This document shows positions 1 through 7,600 of a DNA stretch of 12,138 nt, in pieces (position 1 is the stretch's first letter; the number at the start of each line of letters is the position of its first letter). Below the pieces are notes generated by a model, which was not told the DNA's origin, made no database searches, and saw nothing but the letters and a program-made list of their open reading frames with translations. Source of the DNA: Campylobacterales bacterium. GTDB taxonomy: Bacteria; Campylobacterota; Campylobacteria; Campylobacterales; Hydrogenimonadaceae. The stretch covers positions 1 to 12,138 of the forward strand of contig JAMOMS010000045.1 of the NCBI GenBank assembly GCA_027067015.1, written 5' to 3'. Position numbers and translations under genes: made by a program.

Positions 1-164
1 AAGCGGGCTGTTACAAAAGAGAGAGCGATACGGTGATACAGTATTATCACGATCCCGCGCGGTTTGATGAGCTTGACGGGTGGCGTGTGGAGGAGATTGT
101 GCCGGTATCGCTTTACGATGAGGAGGAGGCTGACAAGTGGTTGTTGGTGTTTAGGGCGGTGTAG
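1..164 (+). CDS. 3' end of an unidentified protein (partial)
   Basis: The frame is open from the window edge (first full codon at base 3) to a TAG at 162-164, giving 53 residues. The visible part is acidic and aromatic-rich, with the core GWRVEEIVPVSLYDEEEADK followed by a hydrophobic WLLVFRAV tail. I do not recognise the family. An Ala-Gly-Cys near the left edge could be the end of a lipobox, but the preceding residues lie outside the window, so this cannot be judged. The gene converges on rpsR, and a 9-bp-stem hairpin starts 6 bases after its stop codon. That supports a real gene end here, although a chance open frame of this length is possible. Confidence 0.45.
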   Translation, partial: AGCYKRESDTVIQYYHDPARFDELDGWRVEEIVPVSLYDEEEADKWLLVFRAV

Positions 165-169
165 CAGTG

Positions 170-190
170 AGCCGCCCGAAGCGGACGGCT
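170..190. terminator. Hairpin between convergent genes, possible 3' end of the rpsR transcript
   Basis: AGCCGCCCG (170-178) and CGGACGGCT (182-190) flank a 3-base loop. Read as leftward RNA all nine positions pair, one of them as a G-U wobble. Read rightward the same position is a C-A mismatch, so the fold suits the leftward rpsF-ssb-rpsR transcript better. It lies 11-31 bases past the rpsR stop. There is no clear U-run after it in either direction, so it may protect or process the 3' end rather than act as a strong intrinsic terminator. Confidence 0.45.
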
Positions 191-200
191 TGAAAGGGGT

Positions 201-464
201 TTACTTGATCTCTTCAAAGGGGTTGGGGATAACCTTTTTGTGATCGACAATGTAGGGAACCAGTGCCGCGGCGCGGGCCCGTTTGATCGCTTTTTCCACC
301 ATCTCCTGGTGTTTTTTGCAGTTGCCGGTGAGGCGGCGGGGCATGATTTTGTAGCGCTCGGAGAGGCTCGCCTTGATGGCGTTAAGGTCTTTGTAGTCGA
401 TAAACTCGACTTTGGCTTCGCAATATTTGCAGTAGCGTTTGGAGTATTTTCTTCTTTCTGCCAT
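201..464 (-). CDS. rpsR: Small ribosomal subunit protein bS18
   Basis: An 87-residue S18, which sits on the platform of the 30S subunit next to S6. The family core is visible as [20 protein letters not shown] (residues 23-42), then [11 protein letters not shown] and the basic helix [15 protein letters not shown]. Residues C12, C15, C49 and H52 (CKYC and CKKH) form the set expected of the zinc-binding form of S18; many bacteria have the zinc-free paralogue. It is the last gene of a leftward rpsF-ssb-rpsR cluster, starting 27 bases after the ssb stop. An AAAGGA Shine-Dalgarno element precedes the ATG. Length and motifs are normal for the family. Confidence 0.98.
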   Translation of the reverse strand: MAERRKYSKRYCKYCEAKVEFIDYKDLNAIKASLSERYKIMPRRLTGNCKKHQEMVEKAIKRARAAALVPYIVDHKKVIPNPFEEIK

Positions 465-491
465 GGTGTATCCTTTTTTGCTCTCTTTTAA

Positions 492-1019
492 TTAAAAGGG
501 AATATCGTCATCGTTGATGTCGATTTCCGGAATCTGCGGCTCCGCGGGAGCCTGCTGGGGTTGACGGGGCGCGCTTTGTTGCGCGGGCGCGCCGTAACTC
601 TCCTGCGGGGCGTTGTAGCCGCCCTGCGCCGGTGCGCCGTAGCCCTGCTGGGCGGGGGCGCCGTACTCTTCGCCTTCCGCGCCGGGACCTTCGCCCCTGC
701 GGTCAAGCATTTTGAGTGTCTCCACGGTGATGGAGTGGCGGCTTCTTTTCTGGCCGTTCTGATCGGTCCACTGCTCCAGCGTCAACCGCCCCTCAATGAG
801 CACGCGGCTCCCTTTTCTGAGGTACTGGTTGGCGATCTCCGCGCTCCGGCCCCAGATGGTGATGTCAATAAACATCGTCTCATCTTTTTGCATACCACCG
901 GCATCTTTGAAACGGCGGTTGGTGGCGATGCCGCACTTGGCGAGCGCCTGTCCGCTGGGCAGATAGCGCAGTTCGATATTTCGGGTCAGGTTGCCGACCA
1001 GAATGACTTTGTTAAACAT
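492..1019 (-). CDS. ssb: Single-stranded DNA-binding protein
   Basis: A 175-residue SSB that coats single-stranded DNA in replication, repair and recombination. The N-terminal OB fold spans about residues 1-107, with MFNKVILVGNLTRNIELRYL at the start, DITIWGRSAE in the middle and RVLIEGRLTLEQW after it. A flexible Gly/Ala/Pro/Gln/Tyr-rich linker (about 108-165) holds repeats of a YGAPAQQG-like octad at 119-149. The protein ends in DDDIPF, the acidic tip by which SSB recruits partners such as RecO, PriA and exonuclease I in other bacteria. It lies between rpsF (27-base gap) and rpsR (27-base gap), the usual bacterial arrangement, and is probably cotranscribed with both. Confidence 0.98.
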   Translation of the reverse strand: MFNKVILVGNLTRNIELRYLPSGQALAKCGIATNRRFKDAGGMQKDETMFIDITIWGRSAEIANQYLRKGSRVLIEGRLTLEQWTDQNGQKRSRHSITVETLKMLDRRGEGPGAEGEEYGAPAQQGYGAPAQGGYNAPQESYGAPAQQSAPRQPQQAPAEPQIPEIDINDDDIPF

Positions 1020-1046
1020 GGTGTTACCCCGCTTTTACTCTTTGGG

Positions 1047-1433
1047 TTACTCGGCCGATTCCGTTGCCGGAGCGGCCTCCTCTTTTTTGGCGCTGGCGGC
1101 ACCCGCTTTGTTGACCAGGTTCTGCCACGCCTTGATCTCTTTTTTGTTTTCGTATTTGACGTTCAGGAAACGGATAATCTCTTCATTGTAGCGGAAGTTG
1201 CGCTCCAGCTCTTTAATCAGCGCGCCGGGCGCGGTATAGTAGATAACGTAGTAGTATCCGCGTTGGTTTTTCTCAATCTCGTAAGCCAGTTTGCGCATGC
1301 CCCAGTCAAATTCGCCGGCGATCTGCGCGCCGTTTTTGGTGAGGATGCTCTTGACGTTCTCGATTTGTGCCTTGATCTCTTCTTCGGTCAGCGTCGGCTT
1401 GACGACGAAGAGGGTCTCGTAATGTCGTGTCAT
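1047..1433 (-). CDS. rpsF: Small ribosomal subunit protein bS6
   Basis: A 128-residue S6, partner of S18 on the 30S platform. Family signatures are [17 protein letters not shown] near the start, [20 protein letters not shown] (49-68) and [15 protein letters not shown] (76-90). The last 18 or so residues form an Ala/Glu/Lys-rich tail of low complexity, which is common for S6 and variable between species. The ATG at 1433 has a strong AAGGAG Shine-Dalgarno element upstream. It is the first gene of rpsF-ssb-rpsR and is separated from holA by 74 bases, room for a separate promoter. Confidence 0.98.
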   Translation of the reverse strand: MTRHYETLFVVKPTLTEEEIKAQIENVKSILTKNGAQIAGEFDWGMRKLAYEIEKNQRGYYYVIYYTAPGALIKELERNFRYNEEIIRFLNVKYENKKEIKAWQNLVNKAGAASAKKEEAAPATESAE

Positions 1434-1504
1434 GGTTTCTCCTTGTGGTAGTAGCCCTTATGGATATTTCCCCATATCTTGAGGAAAGAGCAAAGAGCAC
1501 CGCG

Positions 1505-1510
1505 ATTCTA
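1505..1510 (-). promoter_or_regulatory. Candidate -10 box of the rpsF-ssb-rpsR operon
   Basis: Read leftward, TAGAAT overlaps the holA stop codon (TAG), with a very A/T-rich stretch just upstream (about 1511-1540). It would give an rpsF leader of roughly 65 bases. The -35 region is not recognisable, which is common in Campylobacterota. The call rests on the -10 match, the A/T-rich upstream DNA and the need for high ribosomal protein expression; it is untested. Confidence 0.35.
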
Positions 1511-2488
1511 GCGAAATAAAGATTTAATTTTTATTAAGGTTGAAAGAAGCAGGGTCTCTTTCTGATTGCTGGCTCCGGCGCTTTTGAGGGCCAGCTCCCC
1601 GTCGGCGAGGATGTCGAAGATCTTTTCAAAAAGCGGCAGGGGGATGCGCACCGCCGTGGAGGCCCGCTCTTTGAGGATGTCGTTGGGCAGGCGGTACCCC
1701 AGCACCGCCACCGAGTCGGGGGCGCCGTGGAGCTGGATATGGAGTTTGAACAAAAAGAGCTGTTGCATTCTATACTGCACGGCACGCAAAACCACGCTCT
1801 CCTCCTCATCCAGTTGCGCGACCTGCTTTAAAAGCGCCTCCAGGGGTCTTTTGGAAAGGAGTTCGCGCAAAATCTCGTCCATCGCCGGCGGCGCCAGGGA
1901 AAAAACATGGCGTTCGATCGTCTCGGCGGTGACGGGGGGCGGAAGCAGGGCCAGTTTTTGAAGTTCATTGACGGCCATGGCCAGGTTGTAGTGAAGCAAG
2001 GAGAGCAGGTACTCCAGGGCATACCGCTCAATGGTGACGCCGAGTCTTTGGGCTTCATGGGCCAGTATGGCGGCCGCTTCGTGGGGGCGGGGCGGAAAGA
2101 GGCGCAGGTGGTCGGCGCGGGCCTTTTTGGAGAAAACCGATGTGAGGCTTTTGAAATCCTGGCCGGTGTAGAGGTACAAAAAGCGGTTGGCGTCGTTTTT
2201 GTCCGCCAGTTCCACGAGGCTTTGGAGCTCTTTTTTGGGAATCTTTCTGTCCGTGCGTATGAGCAGAAGGTTGCGGTCGCCAAAGAGCGAGCTTTGGCTT
2301 AGGTGGTTTTTGGCCGTCTGAAAGTCGTACTCGTCGTGGTAGAGCTTCAAAACCCCCTGCGCCGTATCGGTTTTGTCTATATAAAGACGGGCGCACGCCT
2401 GCATCTCGTACTCGTTGTCGCCGTAGATCATCAGCGACTGGGGGAGGGTGCCGTTTTGGAGCAGTTGGTCAAACTCACGCTTGTACAT
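1508..2488 (-). CDS. holA: DNA polymerase III, delta subunit
   Basis: The delta subunit of the clamp loader, which opens the beta sliding clamp. The product is 326 residues, normal for the family. It begins MYKREFDQLLQNGTLPQSLM followed by IYGDNEYEMQ, the degenerate nucleotide-binding region of delta. Later come LFPPRPHEAAAILAHEAQRL (domain II), a helical segment with LLHYNLAMAVNELQKLALL, and the C-terminal collar domain. A GTG at 2497 in the same frame is possible, but AGGAG at 2499-2503 is only 1 base from it and 10 bases from the ATG at 2488, so I chose 2488. The start overlaps the end of rnr by 14 bases, pointing to translational coupling. The sequence divergence typical of HolA makes this a family-level call supported by neighbourhood. 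Confidence 0.9.
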   Translation of the reverse strand: MYKREFDQLLQNGTLPQSLMIYGDNEYEMQACARLYIDKTDTAQGVLKLYHDEYDFQTAKNHLSQSSLFGDRNLLLIRTDRKIPKKELQSLVELADKNDANRFLYLYTGQDFKSLTSVFSKKARADHLRLFPPRPHEAAAILAHEAQRLGVTIERYALEYLLSLLHYNLAMAVNELQKLALLPPPVTAETIERHVFSLAPPAMDEILRELLSKRPLEALLKQVAQLDEEESVVLRAVQYRMQQLFLFKLHIQLHGAPDSVAVLGYRLPNDILKERASTAVRIPLPLFEKIFDILADGELALKSAGASNQKETLLLSTLIKIKSLFR

Positions 2489-4460
2489 CTTCGTCACTCT
2501 CCTGGATCAGACTGCGGCGGCAAATAACACGGGCGAAAATCTTGGCCTGGGGCAGGTGGACGTTCTCAATTTGGGCTTCGATGCGGTCAAAGAGGTGTAC
2601 CGTCTCGTGCAGGCAGAAAAAGCGCAGACCTTCGGGAAAGGTTTCGCTCTGGGCCGTGGGGAGGCGTTCGGCCTCCGTGACGGTGCCTTCGAGCTTTTGG
2701 TCGGTGTGGGCAAGCGCCCAGCGGGCGTATTTGCGGTCGGCGAAATCCCAGGCCGTTTTGGTCGCCTCCCGCTCCAGTTCGCTCACTTTCACGCAAAGCG
2801 GCTCAATATTGCGCAAAATCCGCTCTTTGGTCGCTTCGTCATCGGCAAAAATCGCCTTGAGCAGGCGGTGAAGCGTCAGGTCGCTGTAGCGGCGGATGGG
2901 GGAGGTAAAGTGGGTGTAGCGCTCAAATCCCAGCCCGAAGTGGCCCACGTTTTCGTGGCGGTAAGCCGCCTGCTTTTGGGTCTGGATAATGAGTTGGTCC
3001 ACGTAGCGCGCCACCCCTTTGGCTTCCGCCGCCTTTTGCAGGGCCTCTACCAGGGCGTGAAAATCTTTTCCCTCCTCTTCGACATAGATGCCGATACGCC
3101 CCAACTCATCAATAAGCGCTTCGATCTTTTCGGGGTTTGGGGGTTCGTGAACACGGAAAATGCCTCTGTCAAAATGTTCGGCGGCGGCTTTGTTGGCCAA
3201 AAGCATACACTCTTCCACCAGGCTGTGGGAGGGGGTATGGCTTTGGGGCAGGGTTTGAATGATTTCGCCTTTGTCGTCAAGCGCCAGCCGTACTTCCGTG
3301 GAGCGGAAGTCGTAACCCTTTTTCAAACGGGCCCGGCGCAATCTTTTGGCCAGGCTCCAGAGAGATAGAAGCGAGGCGAGGGTTTGGCGGTCGCTTTCGG
3401 GGGCGTCGGCAAACCCTTCGGCCAGGTAGCGGTCCACCTCTTCGTAGGTGTAACGCCGTCGGCTTTGGATGATCGCTTCATAAAAGCGGTGGGAGAGGAG
3501 ACGGGGGGTCTCTTCATCCCGGATGTGCAGTTCGCATACGTAGGCCAGGCGGTCGACATGAGGTTTGAGCGAGCAGATGTTTTCGCTTAAAGCCCTGGGG
3601 AGCATGGGGATGGAACGGTGGGGAAGATAGACCGAAAAGCCCCGGGTTCTGGCCTCTTCGTCGATGGCGCTGTTTGGGGTGACGTAGTGGCTGACATCCG
3701 CGATGGCCACGTAGAGGATCTTTTGACGGCTGTCCCAGTAGAGGGCGTCGTCAAAATCCTTGGCGTCGACGGGATCGACGGTGCAAAAGGGCAGATGGCG
3801 CAAATCGACCCGTTCGGGGTAGCGTTCGGCCTCTACCCTCTCACCGTGTTCACGCGCCTCGGCCTCGGCTGTGGGACTAAAAGCGTCGGGCCGGTTGAAA
3901 AGGGCCAGGGAAATCTTCTCATCCACCGCCGGGTCGTCGATGGAACCGAGTATTTCGATGACAGTGCCGGTGCGGGCGTCGGCAAGAAATACCGCCCCTT
4001 CGTAAAGGTTCTCTTTGCCCTCCGTGACGTTCATGGGCAGGTCGGTGCGGATGTGGCGGGGTGTCTGGTCGGCTACGTATCCCACTTCGTGCAGTAGGGC
4101 GGGGCGTAAAATCTCCACCACCTTGGCGGCGGGGCGGCCCGCCCGGCCAAAGAGGCGCCGGGCCACCACGTAGTCGCCTTTGCCCGCGCCGTTGAGGTGT
4201 TCGGGGGCGATCAGCAGATCCCGCCCCTCGGCGCCCAGCAATTCCAAATAGGCGGTGCCGGAAGGGAGCAGGTCGACGGTGCCGACGCGGTAGCGGTTAT
4301 CGAGCCGAAAGCGTCGCCCCTCCTGCTTCAAAAGGCCCGCCTCCTGAAGTCTTTGGAACAGAGGGTACTCTTCCTGTTCGAGATCTTCATCGGGGTAGAG
4401 CCCCCGGGCCACTTTGATCAAAAGGGCCTTGACGGCGCCGCCGCTTCGCAACGCGCTCAC
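2475..4460 (-). CDS. rnr: Ribonuclease R (RNB-family 3'-5' exoribonuclease)
   Basis: A 661-residue processive exoribonuclease that degrades structured RNA. An N-terminal winged-helix-like and cold-shock region (about 1-180) leads into the RNB domain. The metal-binding Asp cluster is DPVDAKDFDD at 229-238, with D229, D235, D237 and D238 matching the four acidic residues of RNase II/R. The second signature HFTSPIRRYSDLTLHR is at 517-532. After it only about 75 residues form a weak S1-like end, shorter than the S1 plus basic tail of E. coli RNase R. The start is a GTG directly abutting the stop codon of the HDOD gene (TAAGTG), with no clear Shine-Dalgarno element, so translation probably depends on ribosomes finishing the upstream gene. 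No in-frame ATG nearby offers a better start. Confidence 0.95.
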   Translation of the reverse strand: MSALRSGGAVKALLIKVARGLYPDEDLEQEEYPLFQRLQEAGLLKQEGRRFRLDNRYRVGTVDLLPSGTAYLELLGAEGRDLLIAPEHLNGAGKGDYVVARRLFGRAGRPAAKVVEILRPALLHEVGYVADQTPRHIRTDLPMNVTEGKENLYEGAVFLADARTGTVIEILGSIDDPAVDEKISLALFNRPDAFSPTAEAEAREHGERVEAERYPERVDLRHLPFCTVDPVDAKDFDDALYWDSRQKILYVAIADVSHYVTPNSAIDEEARTRGFSVYLPHRSIPMLPRALSENICSLKPHVDRLAYVCELHIRDEETPRLLSHRFYEAIIQSRRRYTYEEVDRYLAEGFADAPESDRQTLASLLSLWSLAKRLRRARLKKGYDFRSTEVRLALDDKGEIIQTLPQSHTPSHSLVEECMLLANKAAAEHFDRGIFRVHEPPNPEKIEALIDELGRIGIYVEEEGKDFHALVEALQKAAEAKGVARYVDQLIIQTQKQAAYRHENVGHFGLGFERYTHFTSPIRRYSDLTLHRLLKAIFADDEATKERILRNIEPLCVKVSELEREATKTAWDFADRKYARWALAHTDQKLEGTVTEAERLPTAQSETFPEGLRFFCLHETVHLFDRIEAQIENVHLPQAKIFARVICRRSLIQESDEDVQA

Positions 4461-5273
4461 TTAGCGGGAGATTTTTTCAATGGTGTCGCGCAGTCTCTCG
4501 GCGTCAAAGCCGAAGCGGTCCGCCTTTTCCAACGCGCTTTGCACCGCCGGCTCTCCCAGCGGATCGATAAAGTTGGCGGCCTCTTTGACAACATGAAGCA
4601 GACGGGTCTGTTTCAGCAGGTTTTCGGGCGCTTCGTCTGGGGTAAGGAGGTGGCGCATCATGGTGATCATGGAGTCGCTAAATTGCCAATGCTTGAACAT
4701 CAGCGCCGCGATCCACTCGCTGGTAATGCCCAGGACCTCTTTTTCGACGGCGGCAATCTCCTCTACCGCTTCGGCCTTGGCGACTTTGTCGTGAAAATCG
4801 CGGTCGCAACCGTGTTCTACCATCACCAGCGCTGAGACCGCTTTGCCCAGTTCCATAAGCAGTGAGAGGGTGACCGCTTCGGATTGGCGGATCTCGATCT
4901 GGCTGTTGCCCCAGTTGATGGTGAGGGAGTTTTGCAGGCCGGCTACTTTGATAAGATGATCCCGGGTGGCGCCGTAGGGGGAGAGATCGATAGGGACGGT
5001 TTTGCGCACGGCGTAACTGATGGCAAACCCCTGGATGGTGCCCATGCCAAAGAGGCTGATCGCCTGGTCAATCGAGGTGATCTGACGGCTGAAACCGTAA
5101 AGGGGTGAGTTGGCCGCCTTGAGGATGTCGGCGGTGAACATGGGGTCCTCTTTGACAACGGCGACGAGATCTTTGATCTCACTCTCGGGATCGTCGCAGA
5201 TGGCTTTGACTTTACTGATGCTTTCTGGCAGGGGCGGGAGGGATTTGATTTTTTTGATAATCTCTTCAACCAT
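4461..5273 (-). CDS. HDOD-domain protein with degenerate HD residues
   Basis: A 270-residue cytoplasmic protein made almost entirely of an HDOD domain, a signalling and regulatory module related to HD phosphohydrolases. The family start is clear: SLPPLPESISKVKAICDD (11-28), VVKEDPMFTADILKAANSPL (39-58) and ITSIDQAISLFGMGTIQG (65-82). Where active HD enzymes have a His-Asp pair, this protein has LLMELGKAVS (138-147). The later LGITSEWIAALMFKHWQF (181-198) has serine at 185 where a histidine is common. It is therefore probably a binding or scaffold protein, not an enzyme. It is the promoter-proximal gene of HDOD-rnr-holA; the ATG is preceded by CGGAGAA at good distance. A role linked to RNA decay or replication is suggested by position only. 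Confidence 0.88.
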   Translation of the reverse strand: MVEEIIKKIKSLPPLPESISKVKAICDDPESEIKDLVAVVKEDPMFTADILKAANSPLYGFSRQITSIDQAISLFGMGTIQGFAISYAVRKTVPIDLSPYGATRDHLIKVAGLQNSLTINWGNSQIEIRQSEAVTLSLLMELGKAVSALVMVEHGCDRDFHDKVAKAEAVEEIAAVEKEVLGITSEWIAALMFKHWQFSDSMITMMRHLLTPDEAPENLLKQTRLLHVVKEAANFIDPLGEPAVQSALEKADRFGFDAERLRDTIEKISR

Positions 5274-5308
5274 GACGTTTTCTCCGGATCACTAAATACT
5301 TTTGCTCC

Positions 5309-5314
5309 ATTTTA
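5309..5314 (-). promoter_or_regulatory. Candidate -10 box for HDOD-rnr-holA
   Basis: Leftward TAAAAT lies about 36 bases upstream of the HDOD start codon, with GTGAAA about 15 bases further upstream as a possible poor -35. Transcription would run away from ilvC. The match is modest. Confidence 0.3.
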
Positions 5315-5340
5315 CCCCAATTAAACTCTTTTCACGCTGA

Positions 5341-6450
<1,110 letters not shown>

Positions 6451-6456
6451 CCTCCC

Positions 6457-6476
6457 CTTACGCCTTCGGGCGTAAG
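6457..6476 (+). terminator. TTCG-loop hairpin after ilvC
   Basis: CTTACGCC (6457-6464), TTCG and GGCGTAAG (6469-6476) form a perfect 8-bp stem closed by a UUCG tetraloop, a very stable RNA fold. It starts 6 bases after the ilvC stop and ends 20 bases before the next start codon. The following bases (CCCCTTTCGGCCTCTTTC) are pyrimidine-rich but not a true U-run. It may be a weak terminator or a 3'-end protector of the ilvC message. It may also affect initiation of the next gene. Confidence 0.5.
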
Positions 6477-6496
6477 CCCCTTTCGGCCTCTTTCTC

Positions 6497-7561
6497 ATGA
6501 GCAGACAGACAAAAAGCAAAAAACGTCGTAAAAGTACCCGCTCCAAAAAGCAAAAATCGCTTCTGTTGACGGTATTGTTGGCGCTGTTGGTGCTGATTAC
6601 CGCCGTGATAGTCGCCGGTATCGCCGGCTGGTACGGTTTTGAGAGCGGCAAAGAGGCCGGTCGCAAAGCGTGTGAGAAAGAGCTTCAAACCTACCGTAAA
6701 GACCTGGCGGCTTTGCGGGGCCGGCTGGACGCGCTTCGCGCTTTGGCCAAATCGCCCAAAACCCAAAAGAAAAAAGAGGCGCGTAAGTCCAAAAAAAACG
6801 ATCGCCCTTCCCACACGGCCACCCCCCTTTCGGAGGCCAAGGATTACGCCGCCTCCGGGGGGAAGGGGCGTGAGACGCGTCGCGCTGTTTCCTTGAACGC
6901 CAAAGGGCGTCCCAAACTGGTGATCATTATTGACGACGTGGCCTACCCGTCGCAGATTCGGGCCATCAAACGGCTTCCGTGGCACATTACCCCCTCGCTC
7001 TTTCCGCCCACCCCCGCGCATCCTGACACGCCCAAAATGGCCCAAACGCTTCACCATTACATGATTCACCTGCCCATGGAGGCCCGCCATTTTAACCGCC
7101 CCGAACCCGAAACCCTGACCGTCAAAAGCAGTGAGACGCACATTGGCGCGCGATTGGCGCAGATTCGTCGCCTCTTTCCAGACGCCCGTTTTATCAACAA
7201 CCATACCGGTAGCCGCTTTACCGCCGACACCGTGGCCATGAAGAGACTTTGCCGCAAACTCAAAAGAGACGGTTTTATTTTTGTGGACAGCCGCACGACC
7301 CCCCGTTCCGTCGTGGCGGATGCGTGCCGGCGTTACGGTATGCCCTATCTGGCAAGAGATATCTTTTTGGACAACAAACCCGATATCGGCTACATTCGCG
7401 CCCAACTCAAAAAGGCGGTACGGGTTGCCCGCCGACACGGGTATGCCATCGCCATCGGTCACCCCCACCGCAAAACCCTTGAGGCGTTGGCGGGCGCACG
7501 GGATATTCTCAAAGGGGTGGAGGTGCTCTATATGGACGAACTTTACGAGAAAATTCGCTAA
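6497..7561 (+). CDS. Divergent polysaccharide deacetylase (YibQ/DUF610 type)
   Basis: A 354-residue envelope protein. A very basic N-terminus (1-20) and one membrane segment (about 21-46) indicate an inner-membrane anchor with the catalytic part outside. A charged linker rich in Lys, Glu and Arg follows (50-137). The family domain then runs to the end: LVIIIDDVAY (141-150, D146/D147), HLPMEARHF (191-199), INNHTGSRF (233-241), FVDSRTTPR (262-270), RDIFLDN (287-293) and IAIGHPH (318-324). These match the carbohydrate-esterase-4-like fold of divergent deacetylases. The substrate is unknown; acting on a cell-wall or surface sugar is an inference. No Shine-Dalgarno element precedes the ATG, which sits just downstream of a stable hairpin. 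The gene follows ilvC and precedes the transporter by 39 bases. Confidence 0.9.
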   Translation: MSRQTKSKKRRKSTRSKKQKSLLLTVLLALLVLITAVIVAGIAGWYGFESGKEAGRKACEKELQTYRKDLAALRGRLDALRALAKSPKTQKKKEARKSKKNDRPSHTATPLSEAKDYAASGGKGRETRRAVSLNAKGRPKLVIIIDDVAYPSQIRAIKRLPWHITPSLFPPTPAHPDTPKMAQTLHHYMIHLPMEARHFNRPEPETLTVKSSETHIGARLAQIRRLFPDARFINNHTGSRFTADTVAMKRLCRKLKRDGFIFVDSRTTPRSVVADACRRYGMPYLARDIFLDNKPDIGYIRAQLKKAVRVARRHGYAIAIGHPHRKTLEALAGARDILKGVEVLYMDELYEKIR

Positions 7562-7600
7562 CATTATTTCAGACAGCTAATTTATCCAGGGAGGCCGGGT

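Noticed and set aside
485..498. Perfect 14-base palindrome CTTTTAATTAAAAG at the ssb stop
   Set aside because: It is A/T-only apart from its ends and lies over a stop codon within an operon. It would form only a weak stem with no loop and is probably chance.
561..1451. A 296-codon plus-strand open frame across ssb and rpsF
   Set aside because: It is antisense to two conserved genes and has no family features.
1434..1507. A possible S6:S18-binding autoregulatory leader before rpsF
   Set aside because: The known motif presents a CCG in a structured bulge. The leftward leader over these bases has no CCG, and only a weak 5-bp GATAT/ATATC stem is seen.
2448..3368. A 306-codon plus-strand open frame within rnr
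   Set aside because: It is antisense to the RNB domain of rnr, whose catalytic motifs are intact, and has no recognisable features of its own.
6458..7564. A 368-codon minus-strand open frame antisense to the deacetylase gene
   Set aside because: The plus-strand reading has all motifs of the divergent deacetylase family. The antisense reading is low in recognisable structure and arises from GC-rich codon use.
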